Shown piece by piece: positions 37,499-45,789 of a stretch of 62,718 bases of DNA (position 1 is its first letter; each line of letters begins with the position of its first letter). Where the stretch lies: NCBI GenBank assembly GCA_019057865.1, contig JAHLWP010000023.1:1-62718 (forward strand). Reading direction: 5' to 3'. The notes beneath the pieces are model-generated. The model ran no database searches and was not told the origin of the DNA. It saw only the letters and a list, made by a program, of their open reading frames with translations. Source of the stretch: Promethearchaeota archaeon. GTDB taxonomy: Archaea > Asgardarchaeota > Lokiarchaeia > Sigyniarchaeales > SOKP01. Both the position numbers and the translations under genes were made by a program.

Positions 37499-38386
37499 TT
37501 AAGCTTTCTTGCGCTCTTTTTCGACAAGAATCTTTCCAAACAAGGCTGCCCCAATTGCTCCGGCGAGTTGTGGATCGATAGTTGATTCAGAGGCTTTGAT
37601 TTTCAGTTCATCCTCAATTCTTTTAACAACTCCAATATTTTTAGCAATTCCCCCGGTTATGGCAAATTTCTCTTCTATTCCAAGCCGTAGTAATAAAGTC
37701 ACTATACGATGTGCCATTGCTGCGCAATAAGCTGCCAAAACCTTTTCTTTGGGCCAACCCTTTCTAAGTAACCCAACAGCTTCTGATTTAGCAAATACCA
37801 CACAAGTGCTACTAACTGGTTCTGGTTCTTCATCTACTTGCAAAGACATTTTTCCTACATCATTAATGTGTACTTGAAGCAAATCTGCAAATACTTCCAT
37901 TCCTCTTCCTGTTCCTGCAGCACATTTATCATTCATGAGGAACGCAGTAACTTTACCACGATGATCACAACGAATTGCTTTACAATCTTGTCCTCCCATA
38001 TCCAATACTGTTCTTATCTCGGGACCATAAATAAAGTTAGCACCTCTAGCATGACAAGCGATTTCTGTAATAGCTCGATTTGAAAATGGTACATTAACTC
38101 GACCATATCCAGTTCCAACAACATATTGAATTTTATCTAGAGATAAACCTGTATCTTCAAGTGCCCAATTCATTGCATTATTGGCGCTATCTGGACTATT
38201 AGACCCTGTTCTCATGCTGCTATAACAATAGATTTCACCATCTACCATTATTACAGCTTGGGTGCTAACTGACCCAACGTCAACTCCTGCTGAAATAATA
38301 TCTCCATCTTGCCAGTTTAGATCTGGGTTAGTATAACGAGATTCAGTCCATCTCCAATATTCCTTGTCTAATTCTGCATTTGACAT
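37499..38386 (-). CDS. bzdQ: Benzoyl-CoA reductase ATPase/activase subunit (BzdQ/BcrD-like)
   Basis: This ASKHA ATPase couples ATP hydrolysis to low-potential electron transfer into the BcrBC-type reductase half. Visible motifs: ATP-binding SAGVDVGSVSTQAVIMVDGE, GTGYGRVNVPF, the loop TVLDMGGQDCKAI, and the two bridging [4Fe-4S] cysteines in NDKCAAGTGRGM and SSTCVVFAKSE, plus AITGGIAKNIGVVKRIE near the end. At 295 aa it is somewhat longer at its N terminus than its partner (a Trp-rich extension, YWRWTESRYTNP). The neighbouring gene starts only 4 bp upstream of it on the same strand, so the two are translationally coupled, as for heterodimeric activases. Confidence 0.88.
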   Translation of the reverse strand: MSNAELDKEYWRWTESRYTNPDLNWQDGDIISAGVDVGSVSTQAVIMVDGEIYCYSSMRTGSNSPDSANNAMNWALEDTGLSLDKIQYVVGTGYGRVNVPFSNRAITEIACHARGANFIYGPEIRTVLDMGGQDCKAIRCDHRGKVTAFLMNDKCAAGTGRGMEVFADLLQVHINDVGKMSLQVDEEPEPVSSTCVVFAKSEAVGLLRKGWPKEKVLAAYCAAMAHRIVTLLLRLGIEEKFAITGGIAKNIGVVKRIEDELKIKASESTIDPQLAGAIGAALFGKILVEKERKKA

Positions 38387-38390
38387 TATT

Positions 38391-39173
38391 TTAACCTCTA
38401 ATTTTATCTTGTGCTATAAGTGCTGCTCCTAACGCACTAACATATTCTGGAGCTACAACATCCTTTGGTACTAAGAGATCAAATCCAAGATTTCTATTCA
38501 TTGCATCTACAAACCCAATATTTTTCGCCATACCACCTATCAATGAGATATCTTTCTCAATACCTATTTGACGAAGCATACTTGTGTTTCTATCTGCAAT
38601 TGCATCATGTACGGCTCGAATTATATCCTCCTTCTTAGTTTTTTGATGTATTAATGATACGACTTCTGATTCTGCAAATATTGTACATTGTGCGTTCATT
38701 GGAATTTGTTTAGTTGATTTTAAAGATAATTCTCCCATTTCTTCAATTTCTACTTCTAATGCTCTAGACATAGCTTCTATAAACGCACCAGCCCCAGCAG
38801 CACATTTCTCATTTATACCAAAATCTTTAACTTTACCGTGTTCGTCAATTTTTACAACTCTTCCCTCTTCTGCTCCTATATCAACTATAGTGCGTACAGA
38901 AGGAAAAATAAAATAAGTTCCACGAGCATCGGCAGTGATTGTAGTTATATTAGTATCTGCAAACTTAATTGCATCCATCCCAGCTCCAGTGACAGTAATA
39001 TGTTTAATCTCTTCTCGTTTAATTCCCGCTTTATCAAGAGCACTATTTAATACTTGCTCTGCTGATTCTTCTTGATCAAATCCACTTAATACCGAAGCTG
39101 TAGATAAAATCTTATCATCAAAAATACAAACTTTTGTATTTTTTGAACCAGCATCCAGTCCTACTGTTATTAT
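38391..39173 (-). CDS. bzdP: Benzoyl-CoA reductase ATPase/activase subunit (BzdP-like), start codon ATA
   Basis: Homology requires a longer protein than the ATG at 38978 allows. The frame stays open upstream and encodes the family's N terminus (ITVGLDAGSKNTKVCIFDDK, then ITVTGAGMDAIKF). It begins at an ATA at 39173-39171 six bases after GAGTGG (39185-39180), giving 260 aa, right for the family. There is no in-frame ATG, GTG or TTG. The ATG at 39190 is out of frame; one extra base in the AAAA run would restore it. The activase motifs are intact: VDIGAEEGRVVKI, cluster cysteines in NEKCAAGAGAFIEA and NAQCTIFAESE, SLIGGMAKNIGFVDAM. It pairs with the BzdQ-like subunit 4 bp downstream. Confidence 0.75.
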   Translation of the reverse strand: MITVGLDAGSKNTKVCIFDDKILSTASVLSGFDQEESAEQVLNSALDKAGIKREEIKHITVTGAGMDAIKFADTNITTITADARGTYFIFPSVRTIVDIGAEEGRVVKIDEHGKVKDFGINEKCAAGAGAFIEAMSRALEVEIEEMGELSLKSTKQIPMNAQCTIFAESEVVSLIHQKTKKEDIIRAVHDAIADRNTSMLRQIGIEKDISLIGGMAKNIGFVDAMNRNLGFDLLVPKDVVAPEYVSALGAALIAQDKIRG

Positions 39174-39190
39174 TTTAAACCACTCTTCAT
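39171..39190 (-). promoter_or_regulatory. Ribosome-binding site and ATA start of the BzdP-like gene
   Basis: Read on the minus strand: GAGTGG, then TTTAAA, then ATA, then the codons for I-T-V-G-L-D. The spacing of six matches that of the AOR gene at 54844. The out-of-frame ATG at 39190 overlaps this SD-like element, so it is unlikely to be the start unless a base is missing. Confidence 0.45.
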
Positions 39191-39253
39191 TCTTTTAATT
39201 TAAATTTTTAATGATAAACTTTTTTTTGATTATAAAAAAAATCTATAAATTGA

Positions 39254-40567
39254 TTAGTATTTTATTTTCTCCATCTCAATTGATTCCATAAAAGCATCTA
39301 CACGCTTCATAGTTCGCTCAAGATCAAATTCTCTCTCATCTCCCATGTTACCTTCAAAGGGCATGGTTGGTATCCCTGCTTTTTGGATAGCTAAACGATT
39401 TTCTGCAATTCCGAGACTTAAACCCTCACATCCTCTATTAAAATGCAGAAATACCCCATCTAATTTCCATTCCTTAGCGATCCTAATCATCATATCAGAT
39501 TTAAGTTTTGGATGATAAAAATGCTGCCATTCTGGTTTACTCAAATTCCATTCAGCAAGCGCTCGTAATGCGTCATCTCGATTAGTTATTTCAATATCAG
39601 GAATAGTTTTAGGACCCCATGTTCCATCTTCTTTTACTTCCCATAAACCAATGAGTCCAAATGTGTAAAGACTTCCTATTGATACACAACCATATTGCTC
39701 TAAATAGCGAAAAATTCTTAAAAAAGCCCAAGGAGGTTGAGTATCTGTCATAATACGGCATTTTTCATTTCCTACAGCAGCTATACCTCGTGCTACGCGA
39801 TCTTTTATTTCTGGATATAGTTCTTTTTCATAAAAGTCCGCTGTCCATTGAGCTGATTTTCTTAAAGTACCGAGAACATATAAAGAATACATTGATTTCT
39901 CATCTAAAGGAGCTGGTATTGCTTTATTAAGAGCGCAAATTGCTGACCAATAATAACAAGTCCGAAATTCATTATAAACTGCTTTAATTAAAAGTTCATC
40001 GTCATAATTTCTTCCAGTTATTTTTTCAAGCCATTTGATTCCATCATGCATCTGACTAACAATATAATTGATTTTGTGATCAGTTCGTTTTTCATATGGT
40101 CCCACTGATACATCAATACTAAACATAGGAATTCCTCCTTCAAGTTCACTTGCTATCTGATACCATTTAGAATGGGAACAGCAAATATGATCTTGCCATA
40201 TGAAGTCTGCTTTAGGGAATTCTTCAGAAAATTGTGGCCATGCATATTTGTTAATAAGGATAGATCCCCAATAATTACGCATATAGGAACAGAGATCACG
40301 CGCAAATCCCTTAGCTTCAGTTGCCTCTTGACATTCTAAAGCAAATTTATCGTTAAATGCAACAGTTGCTCCATATGGTTCTCCTGTTAACGAATATACA
40401 TCATCTCCTAATCCAGCAGGAATAGCATCAAAAGACCATGCTCCTCCTGCCCATCTAAGTCCACCCCGTTCGTGAGCCTTAGCAAAGTCTTCATAATACT
40501 TCACTCTAAGGGCTTTAGCTTTATTCCAACACTTCAATTGTTCTGTTGGATATTTAGTCTCTACCAT
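39254..40567 (-). CDS. bcrB: Benzoyl-CoA reductase subunit B (BcrB/BzdO-like)
   Basis: The B subunit of class I ATP-dependent benzoyl-CoA reductase carries the ring-reducing part with the C subunit. At 437 aa it has family length. Notable motifs: [30 protein letters not shown] near the start, [28 protein letters not shown] with cluster-region cysteine, [14 protein letters not shown], and the C-terminal [17 protein letters not shown] with a further Cys and [20 protein letters not shown]. These match the BcrB pattern more closely than 2-hydroxyglutaryl-CoA dehydratase. It is 18 bp from the C gene and 80 bp before the ATPase gene: C-B-ATPase-ATPase, as in known bcr/bzd operons. Confidence 0.9.
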   Translation of the reverse strand: MVETKYPTEQLKCWNKAKALRVKYYEDFAKAHERGGLRWAGGAWSFDAIPAGLGDDVYSLTGEPYGATVAFNDKFALECQEATEAKGFARDLCSYMRNYWGSILINKYAWPQFSEEFPKADFIWQDHICCSHSKWYQIASELEGGIPMFSIDVSVGPYEKRTDHKINYIVSQMHDGIKWLEKITGRNYDDELLIKAVYNEFRTCYYWSAICALNKAIPAPLDEKSMYSLYVLGTLRKSAQWTADFYEKELYPEIKDRVARGIAAVGNEKCRIMTDTQPPWAFLRIFRYLEQYGCVSIGSLYTFGLIGLWEVKEDGTWGPKTIPDIEITNRDDALRALAEWNLSKPEWQHFYHPKLKSDMMIRIAKEWKLDGVFLHFNRGCEGLSLGIAENRLAIQKAGIPTMPFEGNMGDEREFDLERTMKRVDAFMESIEMEKIKY

Positions 40568-40585
40568 TTTTATACCTCTTAAACT

Positions 40586-41707
40586 CTAAAATAAATCCTC
40601 TTCTCTTAATATTTCAAGAAATGCTTCAACCCGCGTTTTGAATTGACCTATTGGAACGGTAACATCGAATTCAAGGAATAAAGTTGAGATACCATTATCT
40701 TCTAAAGCTTGCTTAATAATAGGAATATCTAATTCATGTGGATCACAAAATTTTTGTTGAATTAAGATCGCTCCTTGCACATCATAATCCTTTGCCAATT
40801 GTACAATATAATCAAGTCTTGTTCGTTGAGGCCAATCTTTACTTGGGCAAGGTATGCGTTTCACATACCTTTCAGATATTGCAGCTAGCAAATCTCCGTT
40901 TATTTTTACTTCCTTATCAAAATACCGAGTTCCAGTACAATGATCATCAATTACAAATCTTGCACCTAAACCTTCAACCATACCCAGAAATTTAGTATCA
41001 TCATCCTCAGAGCCTAAGATCATAAGCCGTTCACCCGAGTCATCTAGATTCCTTGAGGGAAGATCTTGTAAAAGTTTTTCTAATGCTTTATTATGGTCTT
41101 GCTTATCTGTTATTTGAGCAGAGACTACCATAAGCATTGCTTCTAAACCTGTCAAGGGGGGATTAGACTTTTTTCTGAGTTCATACACTTCTTGCAAAAG
41201 GCGGCGATTACTATTCATAGCCTCAATCCCTCGTTTAAGATCCTCATCTGTAATTGGGATATCTGTCCACTTTTCAACTGCTTTTTTGAATTCTTTTAGC
41301 TCTTCTGTTAAATAAGGGATAGCATGAGGACTTTGAACATGCATAGGATGTGGTAGATAGTATTTAAAATCCACAGGAATATGGAGATCCCAGCTAGTAT
41401 AAGTCTGTCTAATATGGAGACAACTTTGAGCAATCATTATTCCATCAAGATAGTCATATTTGCCTTTCAGACCTTGAGCTAAACAATCACGACAGAAAGG
41501 GCAAAACATAGCAAAAATATGCGGTTCTGAGACATCTTGTGGTTCATGACTGCCTAATATCCTTACTGGTAGAATATTTGCTGCATATAGAATCTCTTCA
41601 GGTACATATGTACAAAAATATCCTAGTACTTTACCACCAGTACGCTCTTTCCATTTTTTCGCATATTCATGCCGGTTTTCGTACCAATCTTTAAACTTTT
41701 CAAACAT
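40586..41707 (-). CDS. bcrC: Benzoyl-CoA reductase subunit C (BcrC/BzdN-like)
   Basis: This is the smaller substrate-half subunit (373 aa). The opening GYFCTYVPEEILYAANILPV has the cysteine that probably ligates a [4Fe-4S] cluster, followed by FCPFCRDCLAQGLKGKYDYL and AQSCLHIRQTYTSW, with further candidate ligands. The C-terminal part has MILGSEDDDTKFLGMVEGLG and ILIQQKFCDPHELDIPIIK, the CoA-binding/reductase pattern of the family. It is the partner of the adjacent BcrB-like protein and the reference copy against which the locus at 1.4-3.2 kb was recognised. It comes right after the had-like gene (14 bp spacing). Confidence 0.9.
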   Translation of the reverse strand: MFEKFKDWYENRHEYAKKWKERTGGKVLGYFCTYVPEEILYAANILPVRILGSHEPQDVSEPHIFAMFCPFCRDCLAQGLKGKYDYLDGIMIAQSCLHIRQTYTSWDLHIPVDFKYYLPHPMHVQSPHAIPYLTEELKEFKKAVEKWTDIPITDEDLKRGIEAMNSNRRLLQEVYELRKKSNPPLTGLEAMLMVVSAQITDKQDHNKALEKLLQDLPSRNLDDSGERLMILGSEDDDTKFLGMVEGLGARFVIDDHCTGTRYFDKEVKINGDLLAAISERYVKRIPCPSKDWPQRTRLDYIVQLAKDYDVQGAILIQQKFCDPHELDIPIIKQALEDNGISTLFLEFDVTVPIGQFKTRVEAFLEILREEDLF

Positions 41708-41721
41708 TTTAATTCAAATTT

Positions 41722-42768
41722 TTATTTTTGACAAAAGATAATAATTCTAATTCCTTCTCCCCGCCGCATAACGTCAAAGGCTTCATTAATTTCTGAAAGT
41801 GGAAATTTATGTGTAATTAGTGGTTTTAGCTGAAGTGAACCATTCTTAACCAAGTCAATAATATGTGGATAATCCACGGGACGGCAACCAAGGCTTCCCA
41901 TTATTTCCATTTCTCGAAACATTACACGACCAATATCGAATCCATCCCAACGTTTAGGTGAGTATCCCACAGCAATCAAACGACCTCCAGTTCGTAAGCT
42001 ATTGAATGCCTGTTTCATTGTTGCTGGATGCCCGATTGCCTCAAAGGCAATATCCGCACCTCCTCCAGTTATTTTTCTAATAGTACCAACGATTTCTCTT
42101 TCATCTTTATCTTTTGCTAAAATAGTTTCTACAGCTCCGATTTGCTTAGCAATCTCCAACTTTTTAGGGACAATATCAACAGCAATAGGTAACCCACCTG
42201 CTGCTCTTATATTCTGAACCACATTTAAACCAATTCCACCACAACCAATAACCACTGCCCAGTCACCAGGTCTAACTTGACCTCGATTTTTCACTGCATG
42301 GTACGGTGTTGAAACAGCATCCGAGATAATACAACTTTCTTCTAATGACAATTCAGTTGGTAGATGAACCACATCTTTTATAGGGACCTTAATTTGTTCT
42401 GCAAATCCCCCATCAATGTGATTACCAAGCATTATTTGATTACTGCAAATATTTTCTCGACCAGTTCTACAATTAACACAGTACCCACAGGAAAGCACAG
42501 CGGGAATAATAACATGATCTCCTTTTTTAAAGGTAGTTACATTCTCACTTACCTCTTTAATACGTCCTGATATTTCATGACCTAAAATAAGGGGTGGCTG
42601 TTTAACTGTTGGTACACCATGTTCTAGATAACCAAAATCAGTATGACAAACACCACATGCTTCTATCTCTATTATAGCTTGACCTATTTCGCCAGAAATA
42701 CTCGGCGTCGGATAATTATCATCTAGTTTTAAGGGTTCCTTAACCTTTTCAAAAACGGCTGCTCTCAT
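41722..42768 (-). CDS. had: Zinc-dependent alcohol dehydrogenase, 6-hydroxycyclohex-1-ene-1-carbonyl-CoA dehydrogenase (Had)-like
   Basis: The MDR-family fold shows both zinc sites: catalytic in ACGVCHTD and GHE, structural in CGYCVNCRTGRENIC, and the NAD(P) motif VIGCGGIGLNVVQ. Length 348 aa. General ADHs look similar, but its position between the dch-like hydratase and bcrC genes strongly suggests the oxidation of 6-hydroxycyclohex-1-ene-1-carbonyl-CoA to the 6-oxo compound, step three of the upper benzoyl-CoA pathway. Sequence alone cannot exclude another secondary alcohol. Confidence 0.8.
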   Translation of the reverse strand: MRAAVFEKVKEPLKLDDNYPTPSISGEIGQAIIEIEACGVCHTDFGYLEHGVPTVKQPPLILGHEISGRIKEVSENVTTFKKGDHVIIPAVLSCGYCVNCRTGRENICSNQIMLGNHIDGGFAEQIKVPIKDVVHLPTELSLEESCIISDAVSTPYHAVKNRGQVRPGDWAVVIGCGGIGLNVVQNIRAAGGLPIAVDIVPKKLEIAKQIGAVETILAKDKDEREIVGTIRKITGGGADIAFEAIGHPATMKQAFNSLRTGGRLIAVGYSPKRWDGFDIGRVMFREMEIMGSLGCRPVDYPHIIDLVKNGSLQLKPLITHKFPLSEINEAFDVMRRGEGIRIIIFCQK

Positions 42769-42846
42769 CTTAATTTCCTACAATTTGTTTTATTTTTATT
42801 ATAATTTAAACCTAATTCTTATTAAATTTAAGAATAATGAAATTGT

Positions 42847-43623
42847 TTAACGGTTTTGCCAATTGGGTGATCGTTTCTCTAAAAATGCTTGTAATCCTTC
42901 ATTCGCATCATGCGTTGACATTAGTTCTTTGAGATAAAATTCTTCAATCTGATCTAGTTGAGTATCAAAATCGATTCCTAAAGCTATGTTGAATATTTTT
43001 TTTGTATGTTGTAAAACAATTGTGCTTAGACTATTAAAAGATTCAATAAATTTAGTAAATTCTTGTTCAAATGATTCATGCGGGAAAATTTGGTTAGAAA
43101 TTCCGAGTCTAAGAGCCTCATTAGCATCGATTATATTGCCTAACATGATAAGTTCAAAAGCTTTTTTATTTCCGATAATTTGAGGAAGGGCTAATACAGC
43201 AATTGGTGGAAATACACCTACTTTTATTTCTGGTTGACCAAATTTGGCTTTCTCTGAGGTAAGTACAATATCACAAAATATCGCAATTTCACAACCTCCA
43301 CCAAGAGCTGCCCCTTTAACACTTGCTATTGTGGGACATTTAATCTTGTTAAGTTTTCTAAAAATTCCATGGAATTCCTTAATCATTTTTGGAGCTTTAT
43401 CACCAATATGATCATCTATATCAACTCCCGAAGAAAATGCTTTTCCATTATGATCAAAAATTAGTGCCTTTAATGATTGATCAGCTATAAAACCTTCAAG
43501 AGCCTTATTGATTTGCTCCATCATTTGAATTGTTAAAATATTCAATGGACCATTGTTGAAAATAATTCTTCCAACATCATTAGCTTTTTCCACTATAATT
43601 AAATCATTTGTCAACTTTTTCAC
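42847..43623 (-). CDS. dch: Enoyl-CoA hydratase family, cyclohexa-1,5-diene-1-carbonyl-CoA hydratase (Dch)-like
   Basis: The crotonase fold is evident: IIFNNGPLNILTIQMMEQ, FSSGVDIDDHIG, the oxyanion and acid/base loop GAALGGGCEIAIFCDIV and GQPEIKVGVFPP. Its 258 aa is the size of known Dch. The FSSGVDIDDH...KEFHGIFRKLNKI pattern differs from ordinary enoyl-CoA hydratases and matches the dienoyl-CoA hydratase branch. It would hydrate the cyclic diene made by benzoyl-CoA reductase, giving 6-hydroxycyclohex-1-ene-1-carbonyl-CoA, the substrate of the had-like product. Spacing is 48 bp to the oah-like gene and 78 bp to had. Confidence 0.82.
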   Translation of the reverse strand: MKKLTNDLIIVEKANDVGRIIFNNGPLNILTIQMMEQINKALEGFIADQSLKALIFDHNGKAFSSGVDIDDHIGDKAPKMIKEFHGIFRKLNKIKCPTIASVKGAALGGGCEIAIFCDIVLTSEKAKFGQPEIKVGVFPPIAVLALPQIIGNKKAFELIMLGNIIDANEALRLGISNQIFPHESFEQEFTKFIESFNSLSTIVLQHTKKIFNIALGIDFDTQLDQIEEFYLKELMSTHDANEGLQAFLEKRSPNWQNR

Positions 43624-43671
43624 TCAATATGGCGATTTTTTTCTGTCTTTTTTTTTAAAAAAATATTATAA

Positions 43672-44628
43672 TTATAGTTTAGCTCCACAGTTACCACAAA
43701 ACTTGAAAACAGAAGGTAAGTTTTTGGTCTGACATGAAGGACATGTTATAGATGGTGGACCCCATAAAAATTCGGGATGTTGACTTCCTCTTATACCTCT
43801 ATAATTTGGAGGACGTTTTTCTACAAATGCTGACATTCCTTCAAGAGGTTCCCAGGAAGTATAATGAATAGCTAACCAGTCTTTTGCGTGACCAATTGTT
43901 TGATGCCAAACAAGATCTTTCCAGAAATTAACTTGTTGTTTTGTATATCTCATGCATTCTGGAAACTTATCAATAAGTTTCTGACAAAATTTATCAACTT
44001 CATCATCTATTTCTGAATACGGGACAACAGAATTCACTAAACCCCATTCTAAAGCTTTTTTTGCTGAGATTGGTTCACATAGAAATAAAATTTCTCTTGC
44101 TCTACGATCACCAACAATAATAGGTAACCATTGAGTCGCGCCTCCACACGCCACAGATCCTACTCTTGTTCCTACTTGTTGAATAGTAGCATGTTCTGCA
44201 GCTACTGCTAAATCACAAGCCATTTGCCATTCATTACCCCCTCCTGCCACGATACCATTGATTCTCGCAATAGTAGGTTTACCAATATTACGGAATACAT
44301 CATGAGCTTCTTGGAAAATACTCATCCATTTCCAATATTCAGCAGGTTGGACTGTAAATCTTTCTCTATACTCTTTTACGTCACCACCAGTACAAAAAGC
44401 CTTATCACCTGCTCCAGTCAAGATAATAACAGCAACATTATTATCCCAAGCGGCATCATGAAATGCTTCAATCATTTCCATTAAAGTAAGGGTTGAATAA
44501 GCATTATAAACATGAGGTCGGTTTATTGTTACTTTTGCTTTCCAATCTTTTTTTTCATAAATTATTTCTTTAAAATCGAATTCTTTTGGATCCTTAGGTG
44601 TGAAGTTTGGTTCTTTTGTATAAGTCAT
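43672..44628 (-). CDS. oah: Ring-opening 6-oxocyclohex-1-ene-1-carbonyl-CoA hydrolase (Oah/BamA)-like, with C-terminal zinc ribbon
   Basis: This crotonase-fold protein (318 aa from the ATG at 44628) has AFCTGGDVKEYRERF, ARINGIVAGGGNEWQMACDL and VGTRVGSVACGGATQWLP, followed by LFLCEPISAKKALEWGLVN. The GSVACGGAT...EPISA block is characteristic of the Oah/BamA group, which hydrolyses and opens the ring of 6-oxocyclohex-1-ene-1-carbonyl-CoA to 3-hydroxypimelyl-CoA. The family is usually about 375-380 aa, so this one is shorter, and it carries an unusual zinc-ribbon tail (CPSCQTKN, then CGNCG). First gene of the operon. An in-frame GTG start at 44637 is also possible; GTGAT lies before the ATG. 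A MenB-like naphthoate synthase is the alternative. Confidence 0.78.
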   Translation of the reverse strand: MTYTKEPNFTPKDPKEFDFKEIIYEKKDWKAKVTINRPHVYNAYSTLTLMEMIEAFHDAAWDNNVAVIILTGAGDKAFCTGGDVKEYRERFTVQPAEYWKWMSIFQEAHDVFRNIGKPTIARINGIVAGGGNEWQMACDLAVAAEHATIQQVGTRVGSVACGGATQWLPIIVGDRRAREILFLCEPISAKKALEWGLVNSVVPYSEIDDEVDKFCQKLIDKFPECMRYTKQQVNFWKDLVWHQTIGHAKDWLAIHYTSWEPLEGMSAFVEKRPPNYRGIRGSQHPEFLWGPPSITCPSCQTKNLPSVFKFCGNCGAKL

Positions 44629-44727
44629 AACAATCACATCAATACTTAATTTTTTTGATTTCTTTTTTTTTTATTATTATTCTTAGATAATTTTACAAAT
44701 TAATTTAAAATTTGTTAATAGAAAACG

Positions 44728-44753
44728 TTTAGTGGGAATAAAATTCCACTAAA
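44728..44753. promoter_or_regulatory. Inverted repeat in the divergent benzoyl-CoA operon promoter region
   Basis: TTTAGTGG and CCACTAAA form perfect 8-bp arms around a 10-bp centre (GAATAAAATT). It sits about 100 bp before the oah start and 107 bp before the divergent small gene at 44860. This symmetry in a 230-bp intergenic region that controls a catabolic operon suggests a dimeric repressor's operator. No binding protein gene is adjacent. Confidence 0.5.
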
Positions 44754-44859
44754 AGCACAATTCAGATGGAATATAAAAAATAGTAATCTTTAAACCGAAC
44801 ATTATCATAATATCTAATGTAGATTCGGAAAAGAAAACTTAAAATTGGACAGAATAACT

Positions 44860-45141
44860 ATGGTGTCAGATAAAGAAAAAGGTAAAGAAGAAAAAGATCT
44901 AAATATTCCTCCTAGAGGAAAAGACTGGGAGAGGGGATTCACAGTTGAAGAAAATAGAGTAGCTGAGTACGTAGAATTGTATGAATCAATTGGGTATGAA
45001 GTACGCGTTGAGTCTGCTACTCCAGATGAGATGGAAGATTGTCAAGTATGCTTTAAGGTAAATTTTGATAATTTACGAACAATCTATATCAAGCGAATAA
45101 AAAATAAAGATAATTACACGGACTTAGAAGAAGAAATATAA
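44860..45141 (+). CDS. Small conserved-looking protein divergent from the benzoyl-CoA operon
   Basis: The 93-aa protein (ATG 44860; a TTG at 44845 would add five residues) is charged at the N terminus (KEKGKEEKDLNIPPRGKDWE) and then compact: FTVEENRVAEYVELYESIGYEV, EDCQVCFKVNF and a C-terminal basic strand LRTIYIKRIKN. The lone CxxC could bind a metal with a partner chain or be redox active. It is transcribed away from the oah gene across the inverted-repeat region, so it may share control with that operon. No known family is recognised. Confidence 0.6.
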   Translation: MVSDKEKGKEEKDLNIPPRGKDWERGFTVEENRVAEYVELYESIGYEVRVESATPDEMEDCQVCFKVNFDNLRTIYIKRIKNKDNYTDLEEEI

Positions 45142-45183
45142 CAGATCATTAAGTCTCTTTCTAAACATAAAAAAGGTTTATAC

Positions 45184-45199
45184 TTTAACAATTGTTAAA
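45184..45199. promoter_or_regulatory. 16-bp perfect palindrome upstream of the MaoC gene
   Basis: TTTAACAATTGTTAAA is a perfect palindrome ending 49 bp before the ATG at 45249, overlapping the expected promoter position. AT-richness lowers its weight, yet the central AACAATTGTT is uncommon for random AT sequence. Candidate operator. Confidence 0.35.
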
Positions 45200-45248
45200 A
45201 ATTATTTTTTAGTCAATATTTTTATCTTTTTTTTCATTAGATTAATTT

Positions 45249-45689
45249 ATGTCGAACTTAGAACCTGTTAAATTTGAAGATTTTAATGAAGGAGATTCTG
45301 CTTCATTTGCAAAAACCATAACTGAGGCGGATGTAACACTATTTGCGGGAATATCCGGAGATTTCAATCCTTTACATATTAATGAAGAGTTTGCGAAAAC
45401 TCAGATGTTTGGTACACGTGTCGTTCATGGGGCTTTTAGTTTAGCATTAATTTCAGCAGTACTTGGTGTTCATTTATTTGGTCCAGGAGCCCTTTATGCT
45501 TCACAAAAGGTAGTATTTAAAAAACCAGTATATATTGGGGATACATTAACTGCAGTTGCAACAATAACAAAGAAATACACTAAAGAAGGCAAAAGTGGAA
45601 CACTACAATTTCTAGATGTAGAAACAAAAGTATTAAACCAAAAAGATGAAGTTGTTACAGACGGAGAAGCCCAAGTACTAGTCATGTAA
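45249..45689 (+). CDS. MaoC-like (R)-specific enoyl-CoA hydratase
   Basis: The hot-dog fold protein (146 aa) has the hydratase motif with Asp and His: TEADVTLFAGISGDFNPLHI, and GTRVVHGAFSLALISAVLG. These match PhaJ/MaoC enzymes that hydrate trans-2-enoyl-CoA to (R)-3-hydroxyacyl-CoA. It could serve beta-oxidation of the lower benzoate pathway. The gene stands alone between the small 44860 gene and the DRG GTPase, with a palindrome 50 bp upstream. Confidence 0.87.
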   Translation: MSNLEPVKFEDFNEGDSASFAKTITEADVTLFAGISGDFNPLHINEEFAKTQMFGTRVVHGAFSLALISAVLGVHLFGPGALYASQKVVFKKPVYIGDTLTAVATITKKYTKEGKSGTLQFLDVETKVLNQKDEVVTDGEAQVLVM

Positions 45690-45789
45690 CATTTTTTTTC
45701 TTTTTTCATATTTTAACAATGCGTTTTTTCTTAACAAATGTTTTCGAAAAATTTTTTGTATTTGCTTTATTTTTTTTAAATGGTATGAA

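Noticed and set aside
39171..39190. ATG at 39190 as the normal start of the BzdP-like gene
   Set aside because: The frame from this ATG hits TAA after six codons. It joins the gene only if one A is missing from the run at 39173-39176. I kept it as an alternative in the finding, but used the in-frame ATA for the feature.
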